Source: Giardia muris (lineage: Eukaryota > Fornicata > Diplomonadida > Hexamitidae). From it: 64,000 nucleotides of DNA. The translations under genes and the position numbers were made by a program. Location of the stretch: positions 1,674,001 through 1,738,000 of the forward strand of contig CM016926.1 in NCBI GenBank assembly GCA_006247105.1, read 5' to 3'. Below, piece after piece: positions 36,066 to 46,100 of this stretch. The notes under the pieces were generated by a model. The model was not told the DNA's origin. It worked only from the letters and a program-made list of their open reading frames with translations, and searched no databases. The stretch's first letter is position 1, and each line of letters begins with the position of its first letter.

Positions 36066-38812
36066 AGGGGTGTATTGAGGAGGCCTTCACGAAGCTACGC
36101 TTAAAGGTGGAGGAGACGGTCATGAGTGTGCGAAAGCAGTACCGGAAGGCTCTGCAGAGGGTTGTTCGCCAAGCCTTGAAGGAGCTTCGAGCATCTCGGG
36201 AGGCGACAACAAGGGTCCTTAAGGAGACGGCACCAACGCTCCTTCAAAGCCTGATGGACCAAGTGACAGATCTACGGGCACATAGCAAAGAGATACACAG
36301 TTTAGGTGAGAGGGCTCTTCTTGAGCTTGCACGCTTATCTAGTCTCATTGATGGGTACAAGGAGCTTTTAAATGGAAGGTCAGACCCTCTTACGGCTGAA
36401 GAGGTCGACATTATCGATATCTCCAATGACTCCAATGACATGGATATAGAGGTGGTCATTGAGAAGTATATCTCTGATATCATCTCGACTCTTAAGAATG
36501 TGCATCAGATGGTGCCTCTACAATGCAAGTTGCCACCACATACTCCTGTGAGGACACAGGCTACGTGGGTTTGCGACTCCATTGAGGCCTTTGGACAAAC
36601 CCCCTTACCCACTCAACATTGGCGTGATGTTTACAGTGATTATAATGAGGATGTCAAAGATCTCCTCAACGGGATCATCCAACGTATGGAACGAGACCTT
36701 GGGGCGGACGTCGCTCCAAACGTTAGTGGAGTCTTATCGGCCGTCTCTACAATCCTTTTCGATCAGCTAACACCCGTGGTCCGGTCAAACGCCGTGCAGG
36801 TCGTTCGATTCTATTCCGACTCCATCTTCCTACAGAAAGGGATCATTGAGACTCGTAGGATGGTTCATTCTACCCTAGAGAAGTCCTTGGAAAGCAAGGT
36901 CGTCACCGCCCTACATCAATACGCCTTGGATACCGTTAATAACGAGTATTTAGGCTTCGCCTATGAGTTTATGGTCCAATGTAACCTGTACTCTGTCACC
37001 GATGCCTTGGAACATATGCGCATCAAGGCGGAACAGTCCCGAAAGCGAAAGGAGCTCGTACTTGCCGATCTCATGCCTATGAATACGGAACTGATCAGTC
37101 TCGCCCATGCAACAGACCTTCTAACAGACCTAGTCCGTGATCAACCTACCCTCACGGCTGGAGAGTTACAACAACACTTGAGGGCCATGCAGCGGGCAAA
37201 CAAGCTTTCCTCCAACCTTCTTCAAGACTCCCTTCCCCCCTTGTTCCAGGACTTGCAGGAGTCGGTTATCAGGTCAGATGATAGCACTACTGAGTCGGGA
37301 AGGCTCAGAGGCCCATCTCGACGTATTCTTGAAAAGCTTCTTGAATACGAGGCGGAACCGACGATTCTCTTGACGGAATATTCCGACGTTCTACGGGCCG
37401 TTCATGCCTTATGCCACTATATCCCTCTATGCCGTGCAGAGGCACGGGCGGCACATACAGATACGGGGTTCATCAATGCAATTATCGACACACTTGAGGT
37501 ACTTCTTCCTCCAACTCCACAGTACACCCTCGTTCCTTCCCCTCCAAGGGCCTGCCATGACCACGTCTTTCGACAGCTCCGTGACAGGTATGCGTCCCTT
37601 CTTGAAATCTCCAAGCTTACGGCCTGCTCTTTAGTCTCCTCTTCCCTCATTGATGCATATCCCATCCGGAAACTTGCCGTTCCATGTGGGGATTTGTTAT
37701 CGGGAACTACCTACTCGTTATACTTGGATTGCAACGCCGAGATGGAAGATCCTCAGTTGTCACAAGCAAGACGTACCGTCCAGACGACATTGCAACAGGC
37801 CCTGGTGAAGGATGCACCAAAGATCTTTGCTGATACGGCAATGGCGATTCGTTCGGCTCGTAATGGAGTATCCATCCTTGTTCGTGACTCTCTTGAGCAA
37901 AAGCGTAATCGAGCTCTGAAGGGCCTGGTCCTAGGCCTTAAGGAGAGGAGCATGATGCGTTATGAGGACATTATGGGACATTTGCGTCGTTGCATAGACT
38001 CTGAGGCGAGTGCACGAAACACACTTACTGCTGAGGAACTAGGTACGTGTATGCGAGATGGCATTGTTGAATGTTTCTCCCGTGAGCGCCACACATATAG
38101 GGAAAGAATAACGGCCGTTTCAAACCTCATCGAGTCAACCTCGCGACAACTCAACGCGGTTATTGACCAGCACTGTGAGGTCGTTGATAAGCGTGAGGCG
38201 GAGCGCGATATCGATAACATCGTAGCCAAAGCGGTCGAGAAGCTTCAAAACCTCTGGTCCTCCATCGTGACTCAAAGGCTTGAGTTGGCTCAAGCAGCAC
38301 ATACAAAGGGTGGCGTCGGTTTGCCTCTCACCTCATATTGGAGTCCGTTTGAACCCATCCAATACGCTTTGAGCGGAGCATCATCGACAGATGATGAATC
38401 CGAGCCCGATGTCCCATACTTGATGCCAAACGTCAAATATACCTCTCGAGAGCTTCATCACGTCGTGGACTGCATACAGAGTGCCACAGAGGGCTCTCTC
38501 TTCTATGACTTGAACGACTCTGTGCTGGAGGAGATGTTTCTCACACTCCACTTCTCCCTAACGAAGATCGAAGTCGCTTTCAATAACCACCCCTTCGAAC
38601 TCTCCTTATCTACGCTCTCGGCGGTCCTTTTCGGCCCCGCGCAGATCAAGGGACGCGAATATTATCGCCTCTCCCTTGTTGCGCGCAATACTCTCGATAT
38701 CTATACGAACCAGAACACCTGTTTAACGTGGGTCTCTGCTCTCCGGAGCATCCTCGCCTATGGAAAGCAACTGGGTACTCTGAGAGAACTCTGGTTGGCA
38801 TACAAACGATAG
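36062..38812 (+). CDS. large helical protein of unknown function
   Basis: 916 residues, mostly amphipathic helix with few obvious motifs. The N-terminal 110 residues are coiled-coil-like and basic (KLRLKVEETVMSVRKQYRKAL). A weakly acidic linker lies near 770 (STDDESEPDVPY), followed by a compact C-terminal 150 residues with HFSLTKIEVAFN and TLSAVLFGPAQIKG. I considered an exocyst- or COG-like rod subunit because of the length and the helical content, but saw no matching signature. It starts by ATGA overlap with the small cysteine-rich gene. Confidence 0.75.
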   Translation: MKGCIEEAFTKLRLKVEETVMSVRKQYRKALQRVVRQALKELRASREATTRVLKETAPTLLQSLMDQVTDLRAHSKEIHSLGERALLELARLSSLIDGYKELLNGRSDPLTAEEVDIIDISNDSNDMDIEVVIEKYISDIISTLKNVHQMVPLQCKLPPHTPVRTQATWVCDSIEAFGQTPLPTQHWRDVYSDYNEDVKDLLNGIIQRMERDLGADVAPNVSGVLSAVSTILFDQLTPVVRSNAVQVVRFYSDSIFLQKGIIETRRMVHSTLEKSLESKVVTALHQYALDTVNNEYLGFAYEFMVQCNLYSVTDALEHMRIKAEQSRKRKELVLADLMPMNTELISLAHATDLLTDLVRDQPTLTAGELQQHLRAMQRANKLSSNLLQDSLPPLFQDLQESVIRSDDSTTESGRLRGPSRRILEKLLEYEAEPTILLTEYSDVLRAVHALCHYIPLCRAEARAAHTDTGFINAIIDTLEVLLPPTPQYTLVPSPPRACHDHVFRQLRDRYASLLEISKLTACSLVSSSLIDAYPIRKLAVPCGDLLSGTTYSLYLDCNAEMEDPQLSQARRTVQTTLQQALVKDAPKIFADTAMAIRSARNGVSILVRDSLEQKRNRALKGLVLGLKERSMMRYEDIMGHLRRCIDSEASARNTLTAEELGTCMRDGIVECFSRERHTYRERITAVSNLIESTSRQLNAVIDQHCEVVDKREAERDIDNIVAKAVEKLQNLWSSIVTQRLELAQAAHTKGGVGLPLTSYWSPFEPIQYALSGASSTDDESEPDVPYLMPNVKYTSRELHHVVDCIQSATEGSLFYDLNDSVLEEMFLTLHFSLTKIEVAFNNHPFELSLSTLSAVLFGPAQIKGREYYRLSLVARNTLDIYTNQNTCLTWVSALRSILAYGKQLGTLRELWLAYKR

Positions 38813-38828
38813 TGCCTCGAAGGAGGAT

Positions 38829-40499
38829 TCATTTGTTACGGGAAAGGATTGAACAGGTGACAATCCCAGCGATCACACCCACCGCGATCAGGGACATGGC
38901 CACGATTCCGATGATGCTGTTCGTTGTGAGTAGAGGGGTGGAACACTCCCCGCCCGACAGCTTGTACCCCGAATCACAGGCCGTGCACGTGCAGGTGGGC
39001 GTAGTTGTAGCATCCCTGGGAGCACCCATCTGATTTGGTGCGTCCCCGTGAAGGACGCGAGCATGGAGCAATGCACGAATGAAGTCTGCTTGCGCAGTAT
39101 CGAGGTTGAAGTTCCGAGCGAGAACGTCGATGTGCTCCTCAAGCTCGTCCGCAATCTCCAGAAGAAGCGCGGGGCGATCCTCTGGGGCCGCCTCGTTGAC
39201 TCGCCGAAGAAGCCGTCGTGTACGTCGGGTTGTGAATGACCTGCGGAGCCTGGCCGGGGCGGGAGGGCCTGTGGACAGCTTGCAGGTGTTACACCCCTTG
39301 ATTCCACACGAGATGCAATTACCCTCTGAGAGTGTGAATCCCGGTGCACAACCCGAACAGACCTGAAGCTTATTGTCAGTGGGATCCGGAGCGCATTCGT
39401 AGCAGTTCTCGTCCTGGCACTTCTTGACGCACGTCCCGTTATTCAAAAGACGATAGTCGCGCTTGCAGAAGCGGCACTGGCCCGACGCCTCACAGACCCC
39501 GCAGTTTGGATCTTCGCATATCGTCGTCATGATACACTTTTGTCCAGCGAACGAGTATCCTGTCTGACAAAGAGCGCACTGTGATGTCCCCTTTTCACAG
39601 AATTTGCAGTTGGGATCAGCACCAATATATGGACAGGCGTGTTGTACCGGGGCACACTCTCCTGTGGAAAGCTGGATCTTATATAGCCCGTCACCTCCAC
39701 ACTCTGTGCAGACCCCATCGACGCTGCGGGCGCAGTATGGCGTCAGTCCTGTGGCATCAACGCACTTCCCACCAGAGATCCCGTAGCCTGTTTCGCAGAG
39801 TGTACAGGAGTTCGCATCGCGGCAAAGAAGACAATTGGAGATGCTATCGTTACAAAGAGTGCACTTTCCCTCTTTGAGATAGTAGCCCTGGAAGCAAGTC
39901 TGGCAGAGGCCGGTATTAGTACTATTGGGGACGAGACAGTTATCGGCGGGATATGGATTTGAACAGCTACCGGTCGAATCAAGAAAAGATCCGCCGGGGC
40001 ACTTTGTGCACTTATCCGATGAGGTGCACAGCTCACAATTAGTGGAGCACTTGGTACAGCTCTTGAATAAAAAGGAAGTCCTAAGAAAGTAGCCAGGCTT
40101 ACAGACGGTACACGTTCCGTCTTTAACCAGACAATTACCTCCAATCGCAGTACATGCTCCCGAAGTACTCAAAGAATACCCATCCTTGCACTTCGTACAG
40201 GACAGTCCATTGCAAGTGGCACAGTCAGCAATTCCATTGCAGGTGGGATCGACGGGATGGCAGAACCCATCGGTGTCTAGGAAGTATCCGTCCCTGCAGG
40301 TGTAGCACCTGGATCCCTGTGGATCACAGAGGTCACAATAGGGCGTCACGTAGGAACAAGGCCGGCACAAGCCAGAGTCGAGGAAAGATCCAGAATCGCA
40401 AGCCTGGCAGCCGTCGGGTGAGGCACAAGACGTGCAATTATCAATGACACAGTTAGATGATATTGCTCCTAGCAGGAGGAGGAGTACCAGAGGTTTCAT
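38829..40499 (-). CDS. VSP-like high-cysteine membrane protein with Cys-free insert
   Basis: 556 residues. A signal peptide (MKPLVLLLLLGAISSN) is followed by tandem CxxC modules typical of Giardia VSP and high-cysteine surface proteins, a single membrane helix at about 527-551 and a tiny cytosolic tail, SRNK. The G. intestinalis VSP tail CRGKA is absent. Between two Cys modules lies a Cys-free 96-residue insert (407-502): polybasic at 417-433, then acidic helix (LEIADELEEHIDVLARNFNL). This is not part of the usual VSP module. It is divergent from the tandem-pseudokinase gene across 17 bp. Exposure at the trophozoite surface is inferred. Confidence 0.85.
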   Translation of the reverse strand: MKPLVLLLLLGAISSNCVIDNCTSCASPDGCQACDSGSFLDSGLCRPCSYVTPYCDLCDPQGSRCYTCRDGYFLDTDGFCHPVDPTCNGIADCATCNGLSCTKCKDGYSLSTSGACTAIGGNCLVKDGTCTVCKPGYFLRTSFLFKSCTKCSTNCELCTSSDKCTKCPGGSFLDSTGSCSNPYPADNCLVPNSTNTGLCQTCFQGYYLKEGKCTLCNDSISNCLLCRDANSCTLCETGYGISGGKCVDATGLTPYCARSVDGVCTECGGDGLYKIQLSTGECAPVQHACPYIGADPNCKFCEKGTSQCALCQTGYSFAGQKCIMTTICEDPNCGVCEASGQCRFCKRDYRLLNNGTCVKKCQDENCYECAPDPTDNKLQVCSGCAPGFTLSEGNCISCGIKGCNTCKLSTGPPAPARLRRSFTTRRTRRLLRRVNEAAPEDRPALLLEIADELEEHIDVLARNFNLDTAQADFIRALLHARVLHGDAPNQMGAPRDATTTPTCTCTACDSGYKLSGGECSTPLLTTNSIIGIVAMSLIAVGVIAGIVTCSILSRNK

Positions 40500-40516
40500 T
40501 TAATTCTACACATCTG
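40500..40516. promoter_or_regulatory. divergent intergenic promoter (17 bp)
   Basis: A 17-bp AT-rich spacer (beginning TAATTCTACA) separates the start of the VSP-like gene on the minus strand from that of the pseudokinase-ankyrin gene on the plus strand. Confidence 0.4.
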
Positions 40517-43093
40517 ATGGAGAACGCTTTTGACTGCCCAGATCTTGAAGCTGCACGTGGTATCACTATCTATCGGGAGGGTCCACTGCAACTTCGGGTT
40601 CTTCTGCGCGGGCGGCACAAACGGGACCTAGCCGCCCACTACATGCGTCTTTCTAACACTCTAGCGTACATCGAGCATCCAAACGTCATGCCTGTTGACG
40701 TGGTGTGCACCGACTCTCCGACTGGGTTTTTATTGATTGGGCGGGGAGACTTCGAGCCCTTGATAAAGGAGGAGGAAGATCGTCCCGAGCCGAACCAGCT
40801 TGCTACGATCTGCTGGCGTGTAATGGCATGCTTTTGTTCACTCTTTGGGAGTATAGCCAGGCCATTTCGCCGAGGAAATGTATTGACCATCCTTCCGATG
40901 TATGACATCAATGCTGAAGACTTGTTCATCTGCGCGACCACTGGTCATGTTATGGTCCTACCCAGGATCCCTCTTTATGCGGAGAATACCGAGGCGATGC
41001 GTCGCACCTATGCTAATCGACGTGAGACAGCAGCACCCGAGGTATTACAAGGGGGTGAGTGGGATCGGGCGTCTGTTGCTTGGTCATTGGGGTGTGTCCT
41101 ATATCGACTTTGTTATGGACGGTATCCGTTTCCTCAAGAAGCCCAGCTTGCTGCGATTGCTACTGGGGCCCTTCGGCTCCCTATGTTACAAGGACCTTTA
41201 TCGATCATCCGTGATTTGATAGGGCAATTACTCGTCAGGGAACCGGCTTCTAGGCTTCGTTTCGCAGATCTGGTGACGAGACCTGAAGTCCTGGTTCATC
41301 TTCGTCGTATACCACTTCCTCAATTCGTATCCTATTCTTCTTATTATAAGCAACTATTTGGTGTCCAAAGGACATATTGGGACCTTGCACAGGCGTACCA
41401 GAACACAGTGGAGAAGTCCAGGATGGTTGAGGAACGAAGCGAGCTTGTTGAGGAGCTTAAGTTTATTGTACGTGATCTCCCAGGCTTTGTCCCTCTCGAA
41501 TGTCTTGGAAGGAATGAGCTTTTCACCACATACATTATCCAATGTCCCGAGACCGAGCTTCGAGCGCTTTGCCGCGTATATGCCCTGACTTGTACGACGG
41601 CAACTAATTATTTGGCACGCTATCTGAAACTGAAGACGCGTAGATATCATACATTATTGCCAAAGGTGCTTCTTGGTAAGGTCAGTCCGAGTGATAGATA
41701 TGCCTATGAGCTCGTAGAAGATGAGACGATGATCCCACTATGGTCTCACTTATCACCGGAAGGGGTTGGGATCGACGAGGAATGGCTTTGGCGTCTCATC
41801 TCGGAAACCCTTGACTTATTGCACACCCTATCGTTCGAGGGCGGGGATGAGATCAGAACGCTTTTCGGTCAATACTTCACTATCAAGAAGGAGGCATATT
41901 ACATTGCTAGCGACTACACCTTGAGGCTTTTGGAGTTCAATGGGACAAGTCAATTGTTGAAGATTCACAGGAGCCAATACTCCGCCTCTCAACCCTCGGA
42001 ATACCGGGTCCATAACAGTCTCAATGAACTTGGCCACGTTGTTTATGAGCTGTGCAGAGGGGAGGAGCTATCACAGAAGGAATTGGAACAGATCGTATCC
42101 AGTACCCCGGTTGAGCCCGTTGGAAACCAACTGTACTCCTCCTTGGCCACATCCTTATCAAGGTCCATCTCCTTAGAACAACCGGGAGTAGCGGAACAGT
42201 TTCTTGGCCAGGCATATACCACAGACCTTCATCACCTTGTGCATCTCCTACTCAGTGCACAGAGAGAAAACGAAGGCATCATTGACGTTATTCTTCGAAC
42301 CCCACAGGTGTACAATCGTATTCGTCCTGAGACCCGCTTCCGTCTGGATGGCCTCAATCCCCTACAACTTTCCATCCTGCAGAACGACGAAAACGCCTTT
42401 TTAAGCAACCTGGAAGGCCATCTAGCAAAGAAAGATAGACTTGGGCGGACGGCTCTTTTCATAGCCGCCCAATACGGAAGGTATCAGTTCATCAATAGCA
42501 TCTCGGACTATGAGGGAGAATACGTTGATACTCAAGGAAGAACTGCCATGATGGCGGCTGTTGCTAATGGCCATTTTGAGTGTCTGGAACTACTCTTGAA
42601 ATTTTGCCTTAGACGACAGGACATGCTTGGGAACACCGCCCTCATGTACGCCATTATTTATGGCCGCCAAGGGATGATTGAACTCCTCAAACCTGAGGTC
42701 AAACAATGTACGCGCAAAGGGCAGACGGCCCTCATGCTTGGGGCCTTCCTCGGGTATTCCGAGGGTGTCGGAAAGCTCCTCTTCTACGAGGCGTGCTTTG
42801 CTAGCCGTTCGGGTTGGACAGCTTTGATGTATGCGGCCGTTGCAAATAATGTCAGTGGAATCAAAGACCTTCGAGTTGAGGAGGCGAGGCTACAGAACCG
42901 TAAGGGACAAACTGCCCTCATGATTGCTGCTCTTAAAGGTCATCAAGAGGCCGTTGATGCCCTACTCCGGTTCGAGGCCGGAATGCGCGACCAAGATGGG
43001 CATACGGCCTTTTTCCTCGCCTCGGCAAAGGGCCACACGGCGTGCGCGGGAGCCCTCCAGCCCTTCGAGCAGCCCCACACGATCCTCTCCTAG
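40517..43093 (+). CDS. tandem double pseudokinase with ankyrin repeats
   Basis: 858 residues. The first kinase-like fold (about 15-260) has MYDINAEDLFI where HRDLKPEN should be (Asp kept, Lys and Asn lost), LPRI instead of DFG, APEVL, and AWSLGCVLYRLCYG. A second degenerate kinase fold (about 325-585) shows an N-lobe-like start (CLGRNELF), a hinge-like ELVEDETMIPLW, helix E (WLWRLISETLDLLH) and helix F (LNELGHVVYELCRG). About eight ankyrin repeats of 31 residues follow (about 615-855). Neither lobe set is catalytically competent. The ATG at 40517 is preferred to one at 40457 that lies inside the VSP-like gene. It probably acts as a scaffold. Confidence 0.8.
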   Translation: MENAFDCPDLEAARGITIYREGPLQLRVLLRGRHKRDLAAHYMRLSNTLAYIEHPNVMPVDVVCTDSPTGFLLIGRGDFEPLIKEEEDRPEPNQLATICWRVMACFCSLFGSIARPFRRGNVLTILPMYDINAEDLFICATTGHVMVLPRIPLYAENTEAMRRTYANRRETAAPEVLQGGEWDRASVAWSLGCVLYRLCYGRYPFPQEAQLAAIATGALRLPMLQGPLSIIRDLIGQLLVREPASRLRFADLVTRPEVLVHLRRIPLPQFVSYSSYYKQLFGVQRTYWDLAQAYQNTVEKSRMVEERSELVEELKFIVRDLPGFVPLECLGRNELFTTYIIQCPETELRALCRVYALTCTTATNYLARYLKLKTRRYHTLLPKVLLGKVSPSDRYAYELVEDETMIPLWSHLSPEGVGIDEEWLWRLISETLDLLHTLSFEGGDEIRTLFGQYFTIKKEAYYIASDYTLRLLEFNGTSQLLKIHRSQYSASQPSEYRVHNSLNELGHVVYELCRGEELSQKELEQIVSSTPVEPVGNQLYSSLATSLSRSISLEQPGVAEQFLGQAYTTDLHHLVHLLLSAQRENEGIIDVILRTPQVYNRIRPETRFRLDGLNPLQLSILQNDENAFLSNLEGHLAKKDRLGRTALFIAAQYGRYQFINSISDYEGEYVDTQGRTAMMAAVANGHFECLELLLKFCLRRQDMLGNTALMYAIIYGRQGMIELLKPEVKQCTRKGQTALMLGAFLGYSEGVGKLLFYEACFASRSGWTALMYAAVANNVSGIKDLRVEEARLQNRKGQTALMIAALKGHQEAVDALLRFEAGMRDQDGHTAFFLASAKGHTACAGALQPFEQPHTILS

Positions 43094-43126
43094 CAATCCT
43101 TGTTTAATGCGGCGAATTGAAAAAGA

Positions 43127-46100
43127 ATGGAGTTTGATGATTTCCAACGGCTCTTGATGGCATGCCAGTCGGAGCAGGACTCGACTCGCCGCCAGGCCGT
43201 CGAGAAGGAGTACTTCGATTTCAAGCAGCAGCACCCTGGGCCCTATTCGAGCTTCATGCTCCATATAATATGTTCGGATAACTCGCAGGCGAGCTACGCC
43301 GCAGTCCTGTTCCGCCGTGATATAGAGCAGTCGGGGGAGAGCGCCGCGCTCTACCGCGCCTTCAACAAGGAGGAGGCCCATCAGGCCGTCGTCCGCGTCC
43401 TGCAATGGATGACGGAACACCCAACCGCCCCGCAGATCCGGCTTCTCGGTGAGGTCATTGGCGTCCACCTAGAGATGTCCTTCTCTTCCGATGGCAACCT
43501 CTTCCCCGAGTTCTTTCAATGCCTCCAGCATTGCTTCAGCAACCCGGAGACCGTCCAGTTGCGTGCGGTCTTCATGAACTCCCTCAAGTACGTCTGCTCC
43601 TCATGCTACGGTGGGATCAAGCGATTCGGTGAGCAGAACCTCTACAACATCCTCAAGATGGGCCTTTCAGACCCCTCCGACGCTGTTGCCGCGGCCGCAT
43701 CGAGTTGTGTTTCGGCTCTCGTCTCATATGCAGACCCGGATGCAGAGGATCTTGGGGAAAACCTAGATGACACCATCCCAGCGCGTGTTGCAAAGGGCTT
43801 TGTCGAGCTTCTCATCTCGCGCATTGGGCCGATGGTGGCTAGTGGTCCCACAAGCCTTCTCCATGCCGAGAAGGCTCTCGAGAATTTCGTCGAGATTATC
43901 GACATCAACGGGGAGCTCATCAGGGACTTTGTGGAGCCGATCTATGGCCTTACGAGGAATGTGCTGAGCACGGAGGGTGTCGATGAGAGTCTTAAGCGTC
44001 TATGCGTCCTCGCTTTCAGTTACCTTTGCGAGAATGTTGGGAACATTAAGAAGAAGGCTCGGACGCAGATTCAGGACATCCTGTTGAACTACATCATGCC
44101 CTTCACAGGGCTCTTCGACGACGACCTGACGCCGGAGTGGCTAGCGGCCGTCGACGCCCACAACTTCGACGACATGAATGGGCTCATGGGTTATTCAGAA
44201 GATGCGCTCGATCGCATCTCAAATGCACTCGGATATAAAGTAATCATGCCCGTGATTACGGAGTTCGTCAAGTGTGCGGCGGGGGCGCCCACCGTCCATA
44301 ACTGCTACGCGGTCGCCAACGTCTTTAGCATCTGTGCAGAGGGTATTTCGCGCCTCGTATCGGAGAAGGACCTTGAGTTCTTCGTCTCCACCCTCTCCCA
44401 ACTCAGCAGGCATGACCACCCTCGTGTCCGCTACTCCGTCATCAATGCCTTTGGGCAGATGGCCGATGACTACGCACCCGATATTCAGGAACTACACTCC
44501 CAGATCATGCCAGTCCTAATCACCCTTGCGGGCGATTCATGCCCACAGGTCGCCGCACATTCTCCGGCCGCGATCATGAACTTCATCGAGTCCTTCAAGC
44601 AAGAGCAAGTCTACCTCTATTACGAGCAACTCATCGCAATGACCACCTATCATCTCACTCAGACGACTAGCCTCCAGAGCAACACTAACGCTCTAGCGAT
44701 CATCTCGAGCCTCGCGACACTCCTCGTTAAGGCCGACTTCGAACGGGTATGCGAGAACTTCTTGCCTCACATCCTTGGACGCTTCAGTGAGGTCATGACC
44801 ACCCTCCAGTCCGCTAACAACACAACGTTGAATGCCTCACAGATAAACTACGTCCAAAGGCTCCTCGAGTGTCTCTCAATCATAGCCGACCGGGTTCCTG
44901 GGTTGTTCAGCCCGTATGTTGACCCACTGCTCCAAGCAATCATGCAGCTCTTCAAGTTCTCAGTCGATGACGCGGAATGCACGCTCCTCAAGGCGTCCCT
45001 CATCGCGATCATGCGAATTGCAAACGGTAGCCCCGCAAAACTTGGGACTTATCTCGAGGCGATCAACGCTAGACTCACCGAGATTCTTGATATGGAATAC
45101 ATATCAATAAGAGACACGGAATCTCTTGGAGCTGACGACGATAGCGGTTTGGTCCTCAACCCACACGTCCTCCAACTGAAGGTCATCACTTTCAGTGTTT
45201 ATGCAAACATCATGGAAAATGCCCCTGCAGCGTTCGCCCCCTACCTCACGCAACTCCTGGCGAACATAACCAACAAGAAGCCGCACGTCTCCTCCGTCTC
45301 GGAGCGCACAAAGAGCAACTGCTTCGAGTGCCTGTGCTACTCTATGCGCGTGGCTGTTGCAGACCCTACGACTTGCCCTCCCGCGCTAGTTCATGCGCAG
45401 GTCTTCCCCCTGATCCTTGACGCTACGAAGGCTTACACGGGCGAGCTGGAAACTTACTCGAGTATGGCGGAATGCCTCTCCGAGTATGTTGAGACGTACT
45501 GCAAGTATGCCGTGACTCAGAACGACGCCTCTGCATACCAGGAAACGGTCCGCGAGCTCTTTGGGGCACTAGACTACATCGAGAAGGAGGCCTGCACGAT
45601 TTACGAGCGGCAGTTGACGGCATTCGCGGACGACGATGAGTACGAGGAGGAGGAGCTTAAGCAGCTGAAGAGTGAGACGATGGACGATCTCGCCGACGTC
45701 ATCGCCGCACTTTCGGACGTCTACGGCACGTTCGCCAAGGCGATGGGCGACGCGTCCCTGGATGTCATCACAGCGTTTGTCGTCCCGACCATCAACCGCT
45801 GGATTACCCAGAGTACCCCGAAGGTCGGGAAGAAGGGCCGTGCAGAGCCAATGAACGAGCTCCTTCGAGGGTACTTCACAAGCGCCATTAGTGTTGTGAC
45901 TGACATCATTGAGTACTTGACTCCTGCCAGCTCCAAGGCGATCGTCGATAAGTATGCGACAGCGATCATAGCAAGCACGAAGCCCGAGCCCGGACAGTTC
46001 ACCTTCGCGCACATCGGGAGCTACGCGACTGGGCTTATGTTCGAGAAGTACGACGATCCGTCTCTTGCCACTCTCATTCCGCAACTCATGGAGAACGCCC

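Noticed and set aside
36062..38812. An exocyst or COG subunit identity for the 916-residue helical protein
   Set aside because: Length and helicity agree, but no family signature could be pointed to, so it is left as unknown.
40457..40516. An upstream ATG for the tandem-pseudokinase gene
   Set aside because: It lies inside the signal-peptide codons of the VSP-like gene; the ATG at 40517 leaves a normal 17-bp divergent spacer.
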